Shown piece after piece: positions 6,112-8,282 of a DNA stretch of 8,282 bases. Source of the DNA: Bacteroidota bacterium (GTDB lineage: Bacteria > Bacteroidota > Bacteroidia > Flavobacteriales > Weeksellaceae). The DNA lies in the NCBI GenBank assembly GCA_023399595.1, contig JAEWOR010000040.1, positions 1-8,282 of the forward strand, given 5' to 3'. Position numbers and translations under genes: made by a program. The notes beneath the pieces are model-generated. The model did not search any database. It worked only from the letters and a program-made list of their open reading frames with translations, and was not told the DNA's origin. Position 1 is the first letter of the stretch, and every line of letters begins with the position of its first letter.

Positions 6112-6687
6112 TTATTCATTAAATGATTTTTCAATTCTTTTATCGGGAACCAACCATAAAACGGCTACAATATAATAACAAGCGATTCCTAAATATGGGT
6201 AGAAAAAGGAAAAAAAAATCCCTAAAACATACAATACTAAAGAAGTTATTTCTTTCCATTTAGATTTTATAGCTGTATTTAAAACAGATTCTTTTCCTTC
6301 GTTTTTTTCCGCTAGATTCTCCAACACGGTGTAAGCAAGTGCGCACATCATCACTATAAATCCATAAGCCGCTACAGGATTTTTAGAAAAATGAGTTTCT
6401 CCTATCCAATTTGTGGCAACAGGTAAAAGCGAAAGCCAAAATAAAAGGTGCAAATTGGCCCAAAGAATTTTACCATTGACTTTTTTTATAGCCTGAAATA
6501 AATGATGATGATTGTTCCAATAAATTCCTACATAAATAAAACTAAAAATATAGGATAAGAATTTGGGAAGTAAAGGTTTTAAACTCTCCCAAGAATTCCC
6601 CTCTGGAACTTTAAGTTCCAAGACCATTATGGTAATGATAATCGCTAAAACACCATCACTGAAAGCTTCTAAACGCCCTTTTGTCAT
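6112..6687 (-). CDS. TMEM175-type potassium channel (DUF1211 family)
   Basis: This 191-residue membrane protein belongs to the prokaryotic TMEM175 family. The N terminus has the RxxxFSD hallmark (R5, F9, S10, D11 in GRLEAFSDGVLAI), which in this family lies on the pore-lining first helix. A second family feature is IYWNNHHHLF (55-64) at the end of helix 2. About six membrane segments are visible, near residues 8-24, 42-59, 75-95, 104-125, 148-166 and 167-182, as expected for bacterial members, which assemble as tetramers. Bacterial relatives are potassium channels of modest selectivity. Length is normal. It is translated 14 nt after the pirin stop and ends 5 nt before the ferredoxin start, so it is embedded in the operon. 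Its role among redox genes is not evident from the sequence. Confidence 0.92.
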   Translation of the reverse strand: MTKGRLEAFSDGVLAIIITIMVLELKVPEGNSWESLKPLLPKFLSYIFSFIYVGIYWNNHHHLFQAIKKVNGKILWANLHLLFWLSLLPVATNWIGETHFSKNPVAAYGFIVMMCALAYTVLENLAEKNEGKESVLNTAIKSKWKEITSLVLYVLGIFFSFFYPYLGIACYYIVAVLWLVPDKRIEKSFNE

Positions 6688-6701
6688 TAGTTTTTGTTTT
6701 T

Positions 6702-7601
6702 TTATTTTCTGTCCAAAACTGATTTAGGTAACGGAACGTATTCGTTTTCATCACCTGGAACTAATGGGAAAGCTTCATGGTTTTGATCAAACCAGTTGAT
6801 TTTTGCTTGTTCTATAAGTTCTTTATCTGAGTTGACAAAATTCCAATAAATATATCTTTCTTCTTCAAAAGGTTCACCTCCAAATAAATAAACACAAGCG
6901 TTTTCACTCATTTCAAATGAGCAAAGATTGGCGTTTTTTGCAATCAGAAGCTGTTTAGAACCATACGTGTTTCCTTCAATATTTACCGTTCCCTCTAAAA
7001 CATACATCGCAACTTCACCAAATAAATCCTTTCCTATATTAATTGTTTTTTGCTCCTTGGTTTTAATTTCTATAAAGAAAAGAGGACTCTGAACAGGAAC
7101 TGGAGATTTCTTGCCGAAAGCTTCCCCCGCAATTAATTTATATTCTACATCATCTTCCGTCCAAGTCGGAATGTCATCCGCTTCGGTATGGTGGAATGTA
7201 GGTTCAGATTGTTCTAAATGTTTAGGAAGTCCCACCCAAATTTGAAAACCATGCAAAGATTTATCTGTAGTTCGCAAATATTCGGGAGTTCTTTCCGAAT
7301 GTACCACACCTTTTCCTGCATTCATCCAATTTACAGCACCAGGTTTTATTTCAATAGCGCTTCCCAAACTATCTCTATGGAAAATAGAGCCTTCAAAAAG
7401 ATAAGTGAGGGTAGATAAACCAATATGCGGATGCGGAGCAACATCAAGATTTTGGAAATTCTTTAATTGCACAGGTCCCATATGATCTATAAAAACAAAT
7501 GGTCCAACAGCTCGTTTTTCTCTAAATGGGAGTAATCTTCCCACTAAAAAATTACCAATATTGGCTGCTTTTTCTTCTAATATTAATCCAATATTTGACA
7601 T
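6702..7601 (-). CDS. Pirin family protein, complete copy
   Basis: Pirins are bicupin metalloproteins; some bacterial members oxidise quercetin-type flavonols, others act as protein-binding regulators. This 299-residue copy has the pirin N-terminal cupin (about residues 20-125) with all four metal ligands: H57 and H59 in APHPHIG, H101 and E103 in GKGVVHSERTP. The positions almost equal those of human pirin (H56, H58, H101, E103). The second cupin and pirin C-terminal domain cover about 165-285, including the FGGEPFEEERYIYWNFV segment (240-256), a variant of the usual SGEP/SGKP loop. No signal peptide is apparent, so it is cytoplasmic. It begins 12 nt after the upstream GNAT stop and is followed 14 nt later by the channel gene. 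It is the only intact pirin here. Substrate and regulator roles cannot be separated by sequence. Confidence 0.93.
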   Translation of the reverse strand: MSNIGLILEEKAANIGNFLVGRLLPFREKRAVGPFVFIDHMGPVQLKNFQNLDVAPHPHIGLSTLTYLFEGSIFHRDSLGSAIEIKPGAVNWMNAGKGVVHSERTPEYLRTTDKSLHGFQIWVGLPKHLEQSEPTFHHTEADDIPTWTEDDVEYKLIAGEAFGKKSPVPVQSPLFFIEIKTKEQKTINIGKDLFGEVAMYVLEGTVNIEGNTYGSKQLLIAKNANLCSFEMSENACVYLFGGEPFEEERYIYWNFVNSDKELIEQAKINWFDQNHEAFPLVPGDENEYVPLPKSVLDRK

Positions 7602-7613
7602 GATTTTTCTTGC

Positions 7614-7931
7614 TTATAATTCATTAAAATTAGGGAAATTTTCATCAACAATGCGTTTCCATTCTGGGTGTTTTTTGATATAAGCAAAAACATAAGGACA
7701 AAATGGAAGCAGTTTTTTTCCTGATTTTTCTATATAATATAATGTTTTTTCAACCACAGCAGCTGCAGCTCCTGTTCCGGTTAATTCTGGTTCGGCTTCG
7801 GTGTGTACAAGAGCAATGTTGTTTTCTTTTTCTTTAAAATCGATAAAAGCAAAGTGTCCATCCACATCTATTTCGAAACGACTTTTATTTTCGTTTTTTA
7901 CTAAAGCTATATTTTCAAATTCTGGTTTCAT
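7614..7931 (-). CDS. Small GNAT-fold N-acetyltransferase, second copy
   Basis: This 105-residue protein is a second minimal GNAT of the COG2388/YjdJ type. ALVHTEAEPELTGTGAAAAV (40-59) aligns with the HTEV...GKGIG acetyl-CoA loop of the gene at 5198-5479, and LLPFCPYVFAYIKKHPEW (74-91) matches that protein's PLCPFANATFKKYP segment, including the conserved cysteine (C78). The basic residues of the loop (GKGIGKEL) are replaced by GTGAAAAV, so the two copies have diverged in the cofactor loop, although TGTGAA is common in this group and need not mean loss of function. It sits 28 nt downstream of the truncated pirin and 12 nt upstream of the complete pirin. The leader before the ATG at 7931 is A-rich without a Shine-Dalgarno sequence, as usual for Bacteroidota. 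The acceptor substrate is unknown. Confidence 0.87.
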   Translation of the reverse strand: MKPEFENIALVKNENKSRFEIDVDGHFAFIDFKEKENNIALVHTEAEPELTGTGAAAAVVEKTLYYIEKSGKKLLPFCPYVFAYIKKHPEWKRIVDENFPNFNEL

Positions 7932-7959
7932 ATTTTTGTCTTTTTTTAAGTTCTAAAAA

Positions 7960-8157
7960 TTAGTCTTCTAAATAACCGAATTTTCCTGTATTGAAATCTT
8001 CAAAAGCTTGAATAATTTCTTCTCTTGTATTCATTACAAAAGGACCATGCGGAAAGATAGGTTCATTAATAGGTTTGCCGCTAATAATAAGCACTACAGC
8101 ATCTTCTGTTGCTTCAATATTAAATTCTTCACCTTTATTTTCAAACAAAACAAAACT
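7960..8157 (-). pseudogene. Pirin family protein, C-terminal remnant cut by an insertion sequence
   Basis: Only about 65 C-terminal residues of a pirin remain. The recognisable part is VLIISGKPINEP followed by PHGPFVMNTREEIIQAFEDF and GKFGYLED, the closing segment of the pirin C-terminal domain. Pirin-like coding continues upstream of an in-frame TTG (8146-8148) through SFVLFENKGEEF, and breaks at about 8157. A stop lies a little further upstream in this frame (TAG, complement of 8176-8178), in DNA belonging to the insertion sequence. The missing N-terminal part, over 200 residues in a normal pirin, includes all metal ligands, so no activity is expected. The TTG could start a 62-residue peptide, but I see no reason to think it is a gene. 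It differs from the intact copy (SGKPINEPI versus GGEPFEEER), so it was a distinct paralogue and not a tandem duplicate. Confidence 0.85.
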
Positions 8158-8282
8158 GATTATCCGTTTAATTACCTAATCCTGTAATATTAGCAACAAT
8201 AAGCTTTTCAAAAAGTCTGTCGCCAAAATATCTACGGTTTAGCTTATAAACAAACTCATTGAGGTATAATTGGAGATATTTC
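8158..8282 (-). mobile_element. 3' end of an insertion sequence, ISXO2/IS1595-like, extends beyond the window
   Basis: The DNA from about 8158 to the window end is the terminal part of an insertion sequence inserted in a pirin gene. The evidence is a transposase C terminus ending at 8168 and pirin coding resuming within about 10-15 nt of it. The terminal inverted repeat should therefore lie close to GATTATCCGTTTAATTACC (8158-8176 on the plus strand), but its partner is outside the window and the exact boundary is an estimate. The 8 bases at 8150-8157 are a candidate target-site duplication if the boundary is right, since IS1595 elements typically duplicate 8 bp. Confidence 0.7.
8168..8282 (-). 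CDS. Transposase, ISXO2/IS1595-like, C-terminal fragment
   Basis: An open frame entering from the window edge gives 37 residues before a TAA (complement of 8168-8170). It starts KYLQLYLNEFVYKLNRRYFG and continues DRLFEKLIVANI. The pattern YLxEFxYxxNRRxF followed by LFxxLI is the characteristic C terminus of the ISXO2-like (DDE_Tnp_IS1595) transposase domain, just after the last catalytic residue region. The catalytic residues themselves are outside the window, so intactness cannot be judged. It is transcribed in the same direction as the pirin remnant and the whole downstream operon. The family call rests on this short motif recognised from memory. Confidence 0.75.
   Translation of the reverse strand, partial: KYLQLYLNEFVYKLNRRYFGDRLFEKLIVANITGLGN

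Noticed and set aside
7218..7418. 66-residue plus-strand open frame
   Set aside because: Antisense to the metal-binding domain of the intact pirin; explained by codon use in that gene.
7960..8148. A real 62-residue gene starting at TTG 8148
   Set aside because: The pirin similarity continues upstream of that TTG and the product is only the tail of a much longer family, so it is a remnant.

Overview
The window is AT-rich chromosomal DNA from a Bacteroidota organism, most probably Flavobacteriia and perhaps Weeksellaceae (Chryseobacterium or Cloacibacterium relatives). Four things point there: a transketolase split into adjacent N- and C-terminal genes, starts preceded by A-rich leaders rather than strong Shine-Dalgarno sequences, a perfect TAnnTTTG type -7 promoter box, and the short HAD protein that is often labelled phosphoheptose isomerase in this group. 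The lineage is an inference from content, not a database result.

Layout. (1) 22-1950, minus strand: the two transketolase subunits, ending in a very strong GC-rich hairpin terminator. (2) 2164-3530, plus strand: a HAD-family phosphatase-like gene followed 5 nt later by a short-form D-3-phosphoglycerate dehydrogenase. They share a divergent intergenic region with the transketolase genes, and the unit ends in a hairpin terminator that can also serve the convergent symporter. (3) 3650-5086, minus strand: a sodium:solute symporter with its own promoter. (4) 5138-8157, minus strand: a tightly packed run, in transcription order: truncated pirin, small GNAT, complete pirin, TMEM175-type channel, divergent 4Fe-4S ferredoxin, OsmC peroxidase-like protein, second small GNAT, terminator. 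Gaps inside the run are 0 to 28 nt. (5) 8158-8282: the 3' end of an insertion sequence with an ISXO2/IS1595-like transposase, which has cut off the front of the first pirin gene.

The first half is central metabolism: transketolase supplies the non-oxidative pentose phosphate pathway and SerA starts serine synthesis from 3-phosphoglycerate. The second half looks like a redox or electrophile-stress operon. OsmC, the YjdI-like ferredoxin and the YjdJ-like GNAT form its distal part, and pirins plus a second GNAT form its proximal part. The most notable event is the IS insertion at the head of this operon, which removed almost all of one pirin, probably separated the operon from its native promoter, and left the transposase reading in the same direction as the operon. 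No rRNA, tRNA or CRISPR array was seen, and no gene-free stretch exceeds about 215 bases.
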